From NCBI GenBank assembly GCA_027355725.1, contig DAIEHI010000054.1:1-63948 (forward strand): a stretch of DNA of 63,948 bases, read 5' to 3'. Below are positions 48,183 through 55,729 of this stretch, piece by piece. Numbering within the stretch: position 1 is the stretch's first letter; each line of letters opens with the position of its first letter. The translations under genes were made by a program, and so were the position numbers. This DNA comes from Acidimicrobiaceae bacterium. GTDB lineage: Bacteria; Actinomycetota; Acidimicrobiia; Acidimicrobiales; RAAP-2. The notes beneath the pieces were generated by a model. The model made no database searches. It was not told the DNA's origin and saw nothing but the letters and a program-made list of their open reading frames with translations.

Positions 48183-49432
48183 AGGAACGCGGCGCGACCG
48201 ACCATGCCGGCAGCGACGGTGGCGTTGGTCACCTCATCAATGAGCACGAAACTGCCCGACACCCGATTATCGCGGTAGTCGTCAACGACGAGGGCGTCCG
48301 CGCTCTGCAGCGTCGCCAGTCCGATCTCGTTGGTCTGCAGCATCGTGTTGGCGTCGATCGCCAAGGTGGCGATGTCGACGACGCCAGTGAGCGCACTGAT
48401 GCGAACGGGTGTGACCTTGCTCGTGTGCTTCAGCCGTAGTCGCTGTCCCACGCGAAGCGGGGCTTCTCCGAACCAACAGATGGTCGCGGCGAACTCCTTG
48501 GTCACTGTGGGGAGCGGCGCCGTGGCGATCAGGTCGCCACGGCCAGCGTCGGTCTCGGCGTCGAGTGCAACGTCAATCGAGAGACCGGTGGTGGCGAGTT
48601 CGCGCGGACCCGAACCTGAGTTGATGGCGGTGATCGTGGTCGCGATATTGGCGGGTAGCAGTGTCACGACGTCACCGACCTGCAAGTTCGCGCCGTTCAA
48701 CATGCCCGCGTAGGTGCGCCCCCCTCCGGGCTGTCGCAGTACCCACTGGATGGGCAGCCGCGCCCCCTCGGCGCCGCTCCATGAGCCGGCCTGGGAGTTC
48801 TCCAGCGCGTGCAGGACAGTGGGGCCGTCGAACCAAGGGGTGTTGGGGGAGGGGTCGACGACGTTGTCGCCCAAGAGCGCCGAGACGGGGATCGAGATGA
48901 CTGACTCGAAGCCGAGTTCGTTCGCGAGCGTGTCCAGTTCATCAACGACACCCTGATACGCGCTCTCGGACCAGTTCACCTCGTCCATCTTGTTAACCGC
49001 AACCACGATGGACCGAACACCCAAGAGGGCGGCGATGCACAGGTGTCGTCGTGACTGCTCTTTCAGTCCGTGCGCGACGTTGAGCACCACCAGCGCGAGA
49101 TCGGCGGTCGAGGCACCGGTTGCCATGTTGCGGGTGTACTGGATGTGTCCGGGGCAGTCGGCGATGATGAACTTACGCGAAGGTGTTGCCGCGTAGCGAT
49201 ACGCGACGTCGATGGTGATGCCCTGCTCACGCTCCGCGCGCAGTCCGTCGGTGACGAAGCTGAGGTCGAGGTCGCCGACGCCGCGCTTTTCGGACGCGGC
49301 GACGACTGCGTCGAGTTGATCGTCGAAGAGTTGGCGGGTGTCCACGAGCAGTCGGCCAATGAGCGTTGATTTGCCATCATCGACCGAACCCACTGTGGCG
49401 AGTCGAAGAAGGTCCTTGTGGGCGAGCTTCAT
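48179..49432 (-). CDS. cysN: sulfate adenylyltransferase, GTPase subunit
   Basis: A 417-residue EF-Tu-like GTPase that drives APS synthesis by CysD. G1 is GSVDDGKSTLIGRLL, G3 is ADCPGHIQYTRNM and G4 is NKMDEVNW. No APS-kinase domain is fused at the C-terminus, so the window shows no route to PAPS and CysH probably uses APS. cysD is immediately upstream in the same operon. Confidence 0.94.
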   Translation of the reverse strand: MKLAHKDLLRLATVGSVDDGKSTLIGRLLVDTRQLFDDQLDAVVAASEKRGVGDLDLSFVTDGLRAEREQGITIDVAYRYAATPSRKFIIADCPGHIQYTRNMATGASTADLALVVLNVAHGLKEQSRRHLCIAALLGVRSIVVAVNKMDEVNWSESAYQGVVDELDTLANELGFESVISIPVSALLGDNVVDPSPNTPWFDGPTVLHALENSQAGSWSGAEGARLPIQWVLRQPGGGRTYAGMLNGANLQVGDVVTLLPANIATTITAINSGSGPRELATTGLSIDVALDAETDAGRGDLIATAPLPTVTKEFAATICWFGEAPLRVGQRLRLKHTSKVTPVRISALTGVVDIATLAIDANTMLQTNEIGLATLQSADALVVDDYRDNRVSGSFVLIDEVTNATVAAGMVGRAAFL

Positions 49433-50356
49433 TTAGAAATAACCCTCACGCTTGCGATCCTCCATGGCGGTCTCACTGAAGCGGTCATCCGCTCTCGTGG
49501 CACCGCGCTCTGAGACGTTGGCGACCGACACCTCATCGATGATCTGGTTCAGGGTCTTTGCTTCGGAGATCACCGCTCCAGTGCAGTTCGCGTCACCAAC
49601 AGTTCGAAAGCGCACCAACATCCGCTTGATCGTCTCTCCGGGGCGCACTTCAACGAAGGGACCGACGGCGAGCCACATGTTGTCGCGCAAGATCACGTCG
49701 CGCTCGTGTGCGAAGTAGATCGTTGGCAAGTCCATCTGCTCTCGCTCGATGTATTGCCAGATATCGAGTTCAGTCCAGTCAGAAAGTGGGAACGCCCTCA
49801 GGTGTTCACCGGGATTGACTTTGCCCTGGTAGAGCTGCCAGAGTTCGGGCCGTTGCTGGCGAGGGTCCCACTGGCCAAAGGCGTCGCGAAACGACAGGAT
49901 GCGTTCTTTGGCGCGAGCCTTGTCCTCGTCGCGACGCGCCCCACCGAACGCGGCGTCAAAGCCGTGCTCGGTGATCGCGTCGAGCAGCGTCACGGTCTGG
50001 AGTCGATTGCGTGATCCCATGGGACCGGGGTCGATGACCTTTCCTTGATCGATCGAGTCCTGCACCTTGGCCACAACCAGACGTGCGCCCGTTGCTTGGA
50101 CTGCGCGGTCGCGATATTCAAGCACCTCGGGGAAGTTCTGGCCAGTGTCGATGTGCATCACCGGGAACGGGAGTTGCTGGGGGGCGAATGCCTTGGCGGC
50201 GAGGTGCAACAGCACCGCTGAATCCTTGCCACCAGAAAAGAGCAGAACGGGTCGTTCGCACTCGGCCACCACCTCTCTCAAGATGTAGATGGCGTGCGAC
50301 TCGAGCAGGTCAAGGTGATCGGTCGTGTGGGCGGTCGGTAGGGTCTCTGTTGTCAT
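49433..50356 (-). CDS. cysD: sulfate adenylyltransferase, catalytic subunit
   Basis: A 307-residue ATP-pyrophosphatase-fold enzyme: LFSGGKDSAVLLHLAAKAF is the PP-loop, AFGGARRDEDKARAKER and FPLSDWTELDIWQYI are conserved. The ATG at 50356 agrees with the family start and lies in a short 67-nt gap shared with divergent cysH, which must hold both promoters. It adjoins cysN without a gap. Confidence 0.94.
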   Translation of the reverse strand: MTTETLPTAHTTDHLDLLESHAIYILREVVAECERPVLLFSGGKDSAVLLHLAAKAFAPQQLPFPVMHIDTGQNFPEVLEYRDRAVQATGARLVVAKVQDSIDQGKVIDPGPMGSRNRLQTVTLLDAITEHGFDAAFGGARRDEDKARAKERILSFRDAFGQWDPRQQRPELWQLYQGKVNPGEHLRAFPLSDWTELDIWQYIEREQMDLPTIYFAHERDVILRDNMWLAVGPFVEVRPGETIKRMLVRFRTVGDANCTGAVISEAKTLNQIIDEVSVANVSERGATRADDRFSETAMEDRKREGYF

Positions 50357-50423
50357 AAGGTTTGGTTCCTTGCAATATCCTACTAAACCACTAGACATAG
50401 TTAGGCATTAGGCTCAAAACACT

Positions 50424-51095
50424 ATGAAAACTGCCCCTCAGACCCTGTTGGACGAACTCGAAGCGAAGAATCTCGAGTTCGAGCACGCCTCGCCGCTTCA
50501 GATACTGACCTGGACCTTCGAGCGTTTTGGCGCCGAGGTGGCGATGGCCTGTTCATTCGAAGACGTGGCCCTGCTTCACATGGTGCGTCAGTTGCAGCCG
50601 TCGACCGAGATCATCTTTCTTGACACCGGTGGGCACTTCAACGAGACGCTCGAGTTTGTCTCTCGCATTGAGAAGGAGTGGCAGCTCACGCTCACGCGAA
50701 CAGTTGCGTCGAGTGACGCGGACGCGTGGCCCTGCGGCAGTGAGCGATGCTGCGAACTGAGAAAGGTCGAGCCGCTCGCACGAGCCGTCGCTGGTCGAAG
50801 CGCGTGGATCACCGCCCTCAAGCGAGTTGACGCGCCAACGAGAGCGAGCATGAAGACAGTGCACTGGGATGAGAAGTTCGAACTCGTGAAAGTGAACCCA
50901 CTGGCAACGTGGAGTGACGACGACGTCGCGTACTACCTCTCTTCGAACAACCTCCCCGAGCACCCGCTATGGGCCGAAGGATATGCGTCGATCGGTTGCG
51001 CGCCGGTGACCATGAAGCCGGCGAACCCCGCCGACCGTCGATCGGGTCGTTGGGCGGGCGCTGACAAGGAGGAATGTGGATTACACGAAGCGTGA
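50424..51095 (+). CDS. cysH: assimilatory APS/PAPS reductase with an altered iron-sulfur motif
   Basis: A 223-residue thioredoxin-dependent reductase making sulfite. SFEDVALLHM is the PP-loop-type site, LDTGGHFNET and KVNPLATWSDDDV bind the nucleotide, and the C-terminal KEECGLHEA carries catalytic Cys218. Cys109-Cys110 (SERCCELRKVEPL) mark the [4Fe-4S] APS reductase class. However the second pair, normally CxxC, reads Cys192-Ala-Pro-Val195, so one usual cluster ligand is absent. Cys104 lies nearby and could be an odd substitute. It is divergent from cysDN. Confidence 0.88.
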   Translation: MKTAPQTLLDELEAKNLEFEHASPLQILTWTFERFGAEVAMACSFEDVALLHMVRQLQPSTEIIFLDTGGHFNETLEFVSRIEKEWQLTLTRTVASSDADAWPCGSERCCELRKVEPLARAVAGRSAWITALKRVDAPTRASMKTVHWDEKFELVKVNPLATWSDDDVAYYLSSNNLPEHPLWAEGYASIGCAPVTMKPANPADRRSGRWAGADKEECGLHEA

Positions 51096-51168
51096 TATCC
51101 ACCAAAAAACCTTGATTGCGCTGTACATTTGACCCAATGTTTACGTACTCAGCTCCGGGAACCAACCG

Positions 51169-51939
51169 ATGCTGCTGATTGTGCTCGCGTTGTTCTGGGT
51201 CGCGATTCTCGTTCCTATCGTTGTACGGCATTTTCGAGAAAGCGGAACGGAACGTTCCATTGACTCATTTCACGCTGAACACGAGGTTTTGAGCCGACAG
51301 GAGTACACGGTGCCGCCCGCGCACCGACTGGACCGGGCCGATTTCGCCGAGCGCCGTGACGCCTTTGAGCGACCTCGATTGACTGTTGTCCACGCTGATG
51401 ACACGTACCGCTCACTCGAGACACGATCGTCGTGGGATGAGTGGAGCCAGGACTACGACTACGAGCGCGAAATGCGTTCGCGAGAACTCGACGAGGTGAG
51501 ACGTCACGAAGAGGCTTCGAATCGATACGCGGCGGCATACTCGTCAGTGCCGGCTCAGCACGGCGTTGAAATGTACGACGACCCCTACGGCGCGCGCGTG
51601 TCGATGCGAGTTCGACGCACGAGGATCTTCGCCGGTCTTTGTGGTGGAGCATTCATCTTCACCGCGGGTGCTTTCATGATGAGTTCATCAATCGTGCAGG
51701 ACCTCGCTGTGGTGACCTGGATTGGTCTGGTCGGATTTATTGGACTGGCTCTCTATTCGCTGAGTCAGGGCTACCTGCACGAATCCTCACTCCCACTTCG
51801 TCGAAACCGCAACGAATTGGCCACGATTGAACCGCTTCGCCCCGAGTCCTACACAGACGCCGACGATGGCTACTACTACGAAGAAGAGCCTCCGCAGACT
51901 TGGCACCGTGATTCGGTGCCTCGGCGCGCATTGGGCTAA
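51169..51939 (+). CDS. membrane protein with long acidic cytoplasmic linker, possibly SepX/GlpR-like
   Basis: A 256-residue protein: an N-terminal helix (LLIVLALFWVAILVPIVV, residues 2-19), a charged region with ERSIDSFHAEHEVLSRQEY and coiled-coil-like DYEREMRSRELDEVRRHEE (about 100-122), two more helices (about 149-170 and 173-193), and an acidic, Tyr-rich tail (DDGYYYEEEPP). The order of features recalls the actinobacterial divisome protein SepX/GlpR. That match is by layout only, so I do not assign the name. The ATG at 51169 lacks a clear ribosome site. Confidence 0.6.
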   Translation: MLLIVLALFWVAILVPIVVRHFRESGTERSIDSFHAEHEVLSRQEYTVPPAHRLDRADFAERRDAFERPRLTVVHADDTYRSLETRSSWDEWSQDYDYEREMRSRELDEVRRHEEASNRYAAAYSSVPAQHGVEMYDDPYGARVSMRVRRTRIFAGLCGGAFIFTAGAFMMSSSIVQDLAVVTWIGLVGFIGLALYSLSQGYLHESSLPLRRNRNELATIEPLRPESYTDADDGYYYEEEPPQTWHRDSVPRRALG

Positions 51940-51954
51940 AGTTGGTACTCCTTC

Positions 51955-52027
51955 GGGGGTGTAGCTCAATTGGTAGAGCGCTACGTTCGCAATGTAGAGG
52001 CAGTGGGTTCGAATCCCATCACCTCCA
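51955..52027 (+). tRNA. tRNA-Ala (CGC anticodon)
   Basis: The acceptor GGGGGTG pairs with CACCTCC including G3-U70, the alanine identity pair. The anticodon arm is CTACG-TTCGCAA-TGTAG with anticodon CGC reading GCG, and the T-arm is GTGGG-TTCGAAT-CCCAT. The 3' CCA is not fully encoded (ACC then G), unlike the tRNA-Arg in this window. Confidence 0.94.
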
Positions 52028-52056
52028 CCGAGAGGCGTGAGCCTCGGCAGATTACG

Positions 52057-52089
52057 AGAGTCCCGTTCAAGTTCCTCGAACGCGACTCT
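52057..52089 (+). terminator. hairpin 30 nt downstream of tRNA-Ala
   Basis: AGAGTC-C-CGTTC (52057-52068) pairs with GAACG-C-GACTCT (52078-52089): eleven base pairs with one C-C mismatch and a 9-nt loop. Only a short T run follows. It could end tRNA-Ala transcription or assist 3' processing. Confidence 0.45.
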
Positions 52090-52507
52090 TCCCCCGCAGA
52101 ACAAAGTTCCAACGCCTCTCAAAGATCCTCGCGGCCATCCAGCGCGATAGAGACCTTCTATAGAACAGCTGGTTGGAAGCCACTGCCTCTTCAGATGAAA
52201 ACCACCATCCGGTAACGCTAGGAGCAAGGTCACCTCTAAATCGTGGACTTTCGCAAGTTGGCCCGCCAGTTAGCGCAGCACTGACTTCCGGTCTGTAGGT
52301 GCACTATTCCTGCCTCAGAGTTCTGCTAGTTCTTGACCCTCGACGAACCTGAGTTACCAATCGACGGGCTGCTTTTGTCTTGGTTGTCGGGCAAAAGTGC
52401 TCACTGATGCTTCAGCATCGAGAATTATTTCGATCCCTGAGACGATATGAAGATACCTTTGTTGCAGGGGGCGAGGTGCAGGGCCTGCACGTCAAGGGGG
52501 TACTCGA
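52090..52507. other. gene-free stretch between tRNA-Ala hairpin and the DHFR-like gene
   Basis: About 420 nt with no frame I can support on either strand. The second half is richer in A and T (around 52415-52470) and should contain the promoter of the DHFR-like gene. No direct repeat of the tRNA-Ala 3' end was seen, so there is no evidence for an attachment site. Confidence 0.5.
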
Positions 52508-53152
52508 ATGACGCAGTTCGCGCGGGTTCACAACATCATGGTGTCGAGCGATGGGTACGGCTCGGGCGTGGGACAGAGTCTTGAACATCCTTTCGGTCAC
52601 GCCGACCCCGAAGAGCTCTTTGCGTGGGCGGGTGCGACCGCTCACTGGGTGAACCGGACCGACCCCGGTGGCACCTACGGGTTTGATGACTTTTGCACCC
52701 GAGACTTCACGTTCAATATCGGTGCCGAGATAATGGGGCGCAACAAGTTCGGCCCACAGCGCGGACCATGGGAGGACTATGAGTGGCAAGGATGGTGGGG
52801 TGATGAGCCGCCGTTCCACACACCGGTCTTTGTGCTCACGCACCACGTGCGGCCATCGTTCACGTTGGGCGAGACCACCTTCCACTTCCTTGACACGTCG
52901 CCAGAGGATGCGCTGGCGCAGGCATTTGAAGCAGCCGATGGCAAGGATGTACGGATTGGCGGTGGCGTCGCGACCTTTCGTGAATTCCTTGACGCCGATC
53001 TCATCGACATGATGCACATCGCAGTCGTGCCGATCGAACTCGGTCGCGGTGAGAGAATGTGGACGAGCCCCGAAGAATTGATCGACCGATACCACCTGGA
53101 GAAGATTCCGAGCCCAAGTGGGGTGGTGCACCATTTCTTTTGGCGGCGCTGA
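52508..53152 (+). CDS. dihydrofolate reductase-fold (RibD C-terminal family) protein
   Basis: A 214-residue protein of the RibD_C/DHFR-like family. ARVHNIMVSSDGYGSG is the opening strand with the catalytic region, EIMGRNKFGPQRGPWED the nucleotide loop, and DVRIGGGVATFREFLDADLIDMMHIAVVPIELG the Gly-rich NADPH site. Such stand-alone proteins are NADPH reductases of unknown substrate, neither folate nor riboflavin enzymes in most cases. It stands alone between two gene-free regions. Confidence 0.85.
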   Translation: MTQFARVHNIMVSSDGYGSGVGQSLEHPFGHADPEELFAWAGATAHWVNRTDPGGTYGFDDFCTRDFTFNIGAEIMGRNKFGPQRGPWEDYEWQGWWGDEPPFHTPVFVLTHHVRPSFTLGETTFHFLDTSPEDALAQAFEAADGKDVRIGGGVATFREFLDADLIDMMHIAVVPIELGRGERMWTSPEELIDRYHLEKIPSPSGVVHHFFWRR

Positions 53153-53855
53153 GCATCTCGCTCTAGTGACCTGAAGTGGCCCAATCGCATCGTTGTTACA
53201 ACGACGCCCACGCGAGTCTCGCGACGTAACGAGAGACGAGAGACTGCGCCGTCGCGCGCGTCACATGTGGGTTCCGAGCGCCCTAGCTCGCGACTGCGCC
53301 AATGACCAATGGGGGAATCCACGGAGGATGATTTCTGTTGGAAAGATGTCACTATCTGGTTGATTGAGGACCAGGATGACAAGAAATTGGTGGATAATCA
53401 CATATCTTCTTGGGCAAAACCTTTGGATTTCCGATTTTTCCCTACGCGGGCTCGCGGGCTCTGGCACAGTGTCACTCGTAGTTCACGTAGCACCTGTCGA
53501 CGATCGATAGCTCCGAGAGGAGAGATTGACGGAGAGTGAAGGGACCTCGCAAGAGGAACAGACGCTCTCAACGGGTAGCGGAGTTCGGTCCGCTGTTCGT
53601 ACGACGAATGACGTGAAGTACCTGCCGTCACACGGTGGCCTGTCCGACACGGGCCAACGGGTGATGAGCCTTCGGGAACCCCGAGGGGCTGGCGAGTTTT
53701 GGCTCACTGGTCACTCGGGGTTTTCGTTTTCTCGCACGATCTTCGGATCCACCTCCCTGGGCAGTGCGTCATCGTGCGCCATCGTGCGCTTTCGTCGAGC
53801 CGCGCTGCGCTCAGTTTCGTCAGGGCGGGACGTAGATGGACCAGTGGCCTTGACG
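53153..53855. other. 703-nt region without a supported gene
   Basis: No recognisable protein or RNA gene was found here. The segment about 53310-53440 is clearly lower in GC than the surroundings and carries an open frame (53309-53539) whose first part reads like ordinary protein (MGESTEDDFCWKDVTIWLI start) but then turns Arg/Ser-rich. It may be a decayed or foreign remnant. A terminator-like hairpin lies at 53677-53722. Confidence 0.4.
53677..53722 (+). terminator. terminator-like hairpin with T-rich tail
   Basis: AACCCCGAG (53677-53685) pairs perfectly with CTCGGGGTT (53714-53722), followed by TTCGTTTTC on the plus strand. The 28-nt loop is long for a Rho-independent terminator. No plus-strand gene directly before it is convincing. 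Confidence 0.4.
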
Positions 53856-54560
53856 TCAGAAGTGGGTGTCGATCAGGTGCTCGACCGCACTGGGGAAATC
53901 ATCGAAGGTCTCGACGTCAAAAGGTGACGGGATGTCGCGGTACTCGCCCTGGCGCACTCGAATTACCCCGATACCACCAAAGCGTGCGAGAGCGACGTCC
54001 TTGTCGAGACGGTCGCCGATGACAAAGAAGTTGCGCACGGGAATCGTGAGCATCTCCGAGATTCGATGGAGGCACGCGGTGGCCGGCTTTCGAAGCGAAC
54101 GACCACCGAGTTCATCGGTGATCAAGAGTGCTCGAAAGTAGTCCTCAATCCCGAGCAAGGTGAACTTGGCACGTTGGAGGTCTGGCTGTCCGTCGGTCAG
54201 GCACACGAGTGCAGCGTGGCGAGAGAGCCTCTCCAAGCTCTCTGGAACGCGGGGATAGCACGTGAGACTGTGGGGTCGGTACTGGAGAAATGCGCTCACG
54301 AGTGGCGCGGTGAGGCGAAGGACTTCATCGCGTGCGCACCCGAGTTCAGCGAGGGTGGTGTCGATTGTGTGGCCCGTGTCGCTTCCTCGTGCGAGCACCG
54401 CACGAAAGGTCTTAGTGAAGTCTTCGCGGTTGAGACCCAACTCGTGAGCACGCTCAGCGACGGCCTGTGCGGCCCCTTCGAGGAACAACGACTGGGGATA
54501 CAGCGTGTCATCGAGGTCTATGAGGACCGCGCGGATCTCATCTTCGATGACCCGTGTCAC
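53856..54560 (-). CDS. HAD-superfamily phosphatase
   Basis: A 234-residue HAD hydrolase: motif I is LIDLDDTLYP, motif II the Thr/Ser of VCLTDGQ, and motifs III/IV lie in RKPATACLHRI and FVIGDRLDKDVALARFGG. A helical cap follows motif I. The GTG at 54560 overlaps the epimerase stop as GTGA, matching the 4-nt overlaps of the rest of this operon; a GTG at 54563 is adjacent. It could dephosphorylate a sugar phosphate made for the exopolysaccharide system upstream; this is inference. Confidence 0.82.
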   Translation of the reverse strand: MTRVIEDEIRAVLIDLDDTLYPQSLFLEGAAQAVAERAHELGLNREDFTKTFRAVLARGSDTGHTIDTTLAELGCARDEVLRLTAPLVSAFLQYRPHSLTCYPRVPESLERLSRHAALVCLTDGQPDLQRAKFTLLGIEDYFRALLITDELGGRSLRKPATACLHRISEMLTIPVRNFFVIGDRLDKDVALARFGGIGVIRVRQGEYRDIPSPFDVETFDDFPSAVEHLIDTHF

Positions 54561-55729
54561 CACGGGACCTCGCCGTCGAGGAAGGAAGGTTCCTCGAGGA
54601 TCAGGTAAGGGTCGAGGGCGGGGTCCGCGAGCAGTGAGGCCACCTTTTCGCCGGTGTGTCCGTCACCGTAGGGGCAAGGGATCGACGAGATGTTTCGAAG
54701 TGACTCGTCGCTCGTGAGTTCTCGGGCACTCTCGAGGGCCTTGTGGGCGCTCTGGTCATCGTGGAGCGAAGCGAGCTGGAGAGAACCATTCTCAACACTC
54801 TCCCAGCGAGAGGTGGACCCACGAAGCACCACGAGGGGAACGCCAAAATACGAGGCCTCTTCTTGGAGACCACCCGAGTCGGTGACGACCAGAAGTGAAC
54901 GTCGCAGGTGATCGATGAAGGAGAGGTAACCGAGCGGTGGTGACAGCGTCACGTCGTCGTGAACGCGAAATTCTGGCAGGAACTGCGCCATTCGTTGAGC
55001 GGTGCGCGGGTGCACGGGAAAGATCACGGGGCCGATGCTCCCGGCGAGGTCATTCACCAAATTTAGGAAGCGTGCGAGGCGCTCGGGATCGTCGACGTTC
55101 GTCGCTCGATGTGCGGTGACGAGCACGCCAGAGCGCTCGGCGGTCTGAAGAGGCCCCAGGCCCGTAGTCACGAGCGCGTCGATCACTGAGTTGCCAACGA
55201 CGCGAATGCGTTCATCACTGATCCCCTCGCTTCGAAGGAAGGTGCGTGAGCGCTGCGTGGGCGCTAAGTGCAGCGAGGCGCTCGCCGAGCCGATCTTCCT
55301 ATTGAGCTCCTCGGCGCTTCGTTGATTGAAACTACGAAGTCCTGCTTCGAGATGAACGAAGGGTACCGAACTGCGTTTGGCGGCCAGTGCGTACGCGGGG
55401 ACGGTGTCGGTGTCGCCCAAGGCGAGGACCAGATCAGGACGTCGTTCAGTGACGATTCGAAGTGCGTCGCTCACAATCTGACCCAGACGCAAGGACCGGT
55501 CCAGCCCCAAAACGTTGGTGACGGTGGCGTCCAACCCCAGCGCGAGTGAGAGATCACCGCTCATTGCGGTCTGCGAGTGCTGGCCCGTGTTGACGGTGGT
55601 GACTCTGTGGCCACCGGCGCGAAGTGCGCGAACGACCGGGGCGAGTTTGATGATCTCGGGCCGGGTGCCGTAGGGGACGATGATGTGTCGTTGGCGAATC
55701 GCTGTGCTCGAGGACGTCGAGTCGGTCAC
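54557..55729 (-). CDS. wecB: UDP-N-acetylglucosamine 2-epimerase (WecB family)
   Basis: A 390-residue GT-B-fold enzyme. IIVPYGTRPEIIKLAPVVRAL, LALGDTDTVPAYALAA, FVHLEAGLRSFNQRSAEELNRKI, VTAHRATNVDDPERL and VTDSGGLQEEASYFGVPLVVLRG match the family that interconverts UDP-GlcNAc and UDP-ManNAc. The usual HRREN reads HRATN and the usual GDT is preceded by Leu-Gly, so a variant substrate is possible. It overlaps the exosortase-ATP-grasp gene by 4 nt. Confidence 0.87.
   Translation of the reverse strand: MTDSTSSSTAIRQRHIIVPYGTRPEIIKLAPVVRALRAGGHRVTTVNTGQHSQTAMSGDLSLALGLDATVTNVLGLDRSLRLGQIVSDALRIVTERRPDLVLALGDTDTVPAYALAAKRSSVPFVHLEAGLRSFNQRSAEELNRKIGSASASLHLAPTQRSRTFLRSEGISDERIRVVGNSVIDALVTTGLGPLQTAERSGVLVTAHRATNVDDPERLARFLNLVNDLAGSIGPVIFPVHPRTAQRMAQFLPEFRVHDDVTLSPPLGYLSFIDHLRRSLLVVTDSGGLQEEASYFGVPLVVLRGSTSRWESVENGSLQLASLHDDQSAHKALESARELTSDESLRNISSIPCPYGDGHTGEKVASLLADPALDPYLILEEPSFLDGEVPW

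Noticed and set aside
51787..52233. A 148-codon minus-strand frame across tRNA-Ala.
   Set aside because: It overlaps the tRNA and the end of the membrane protein gene and has no domain.
51955..52507. tRNA-Ala as the attachment site of an integrated element.
   Set aside because: No integrase gene and no repeat of the tRNA 3' end were seen downstream.
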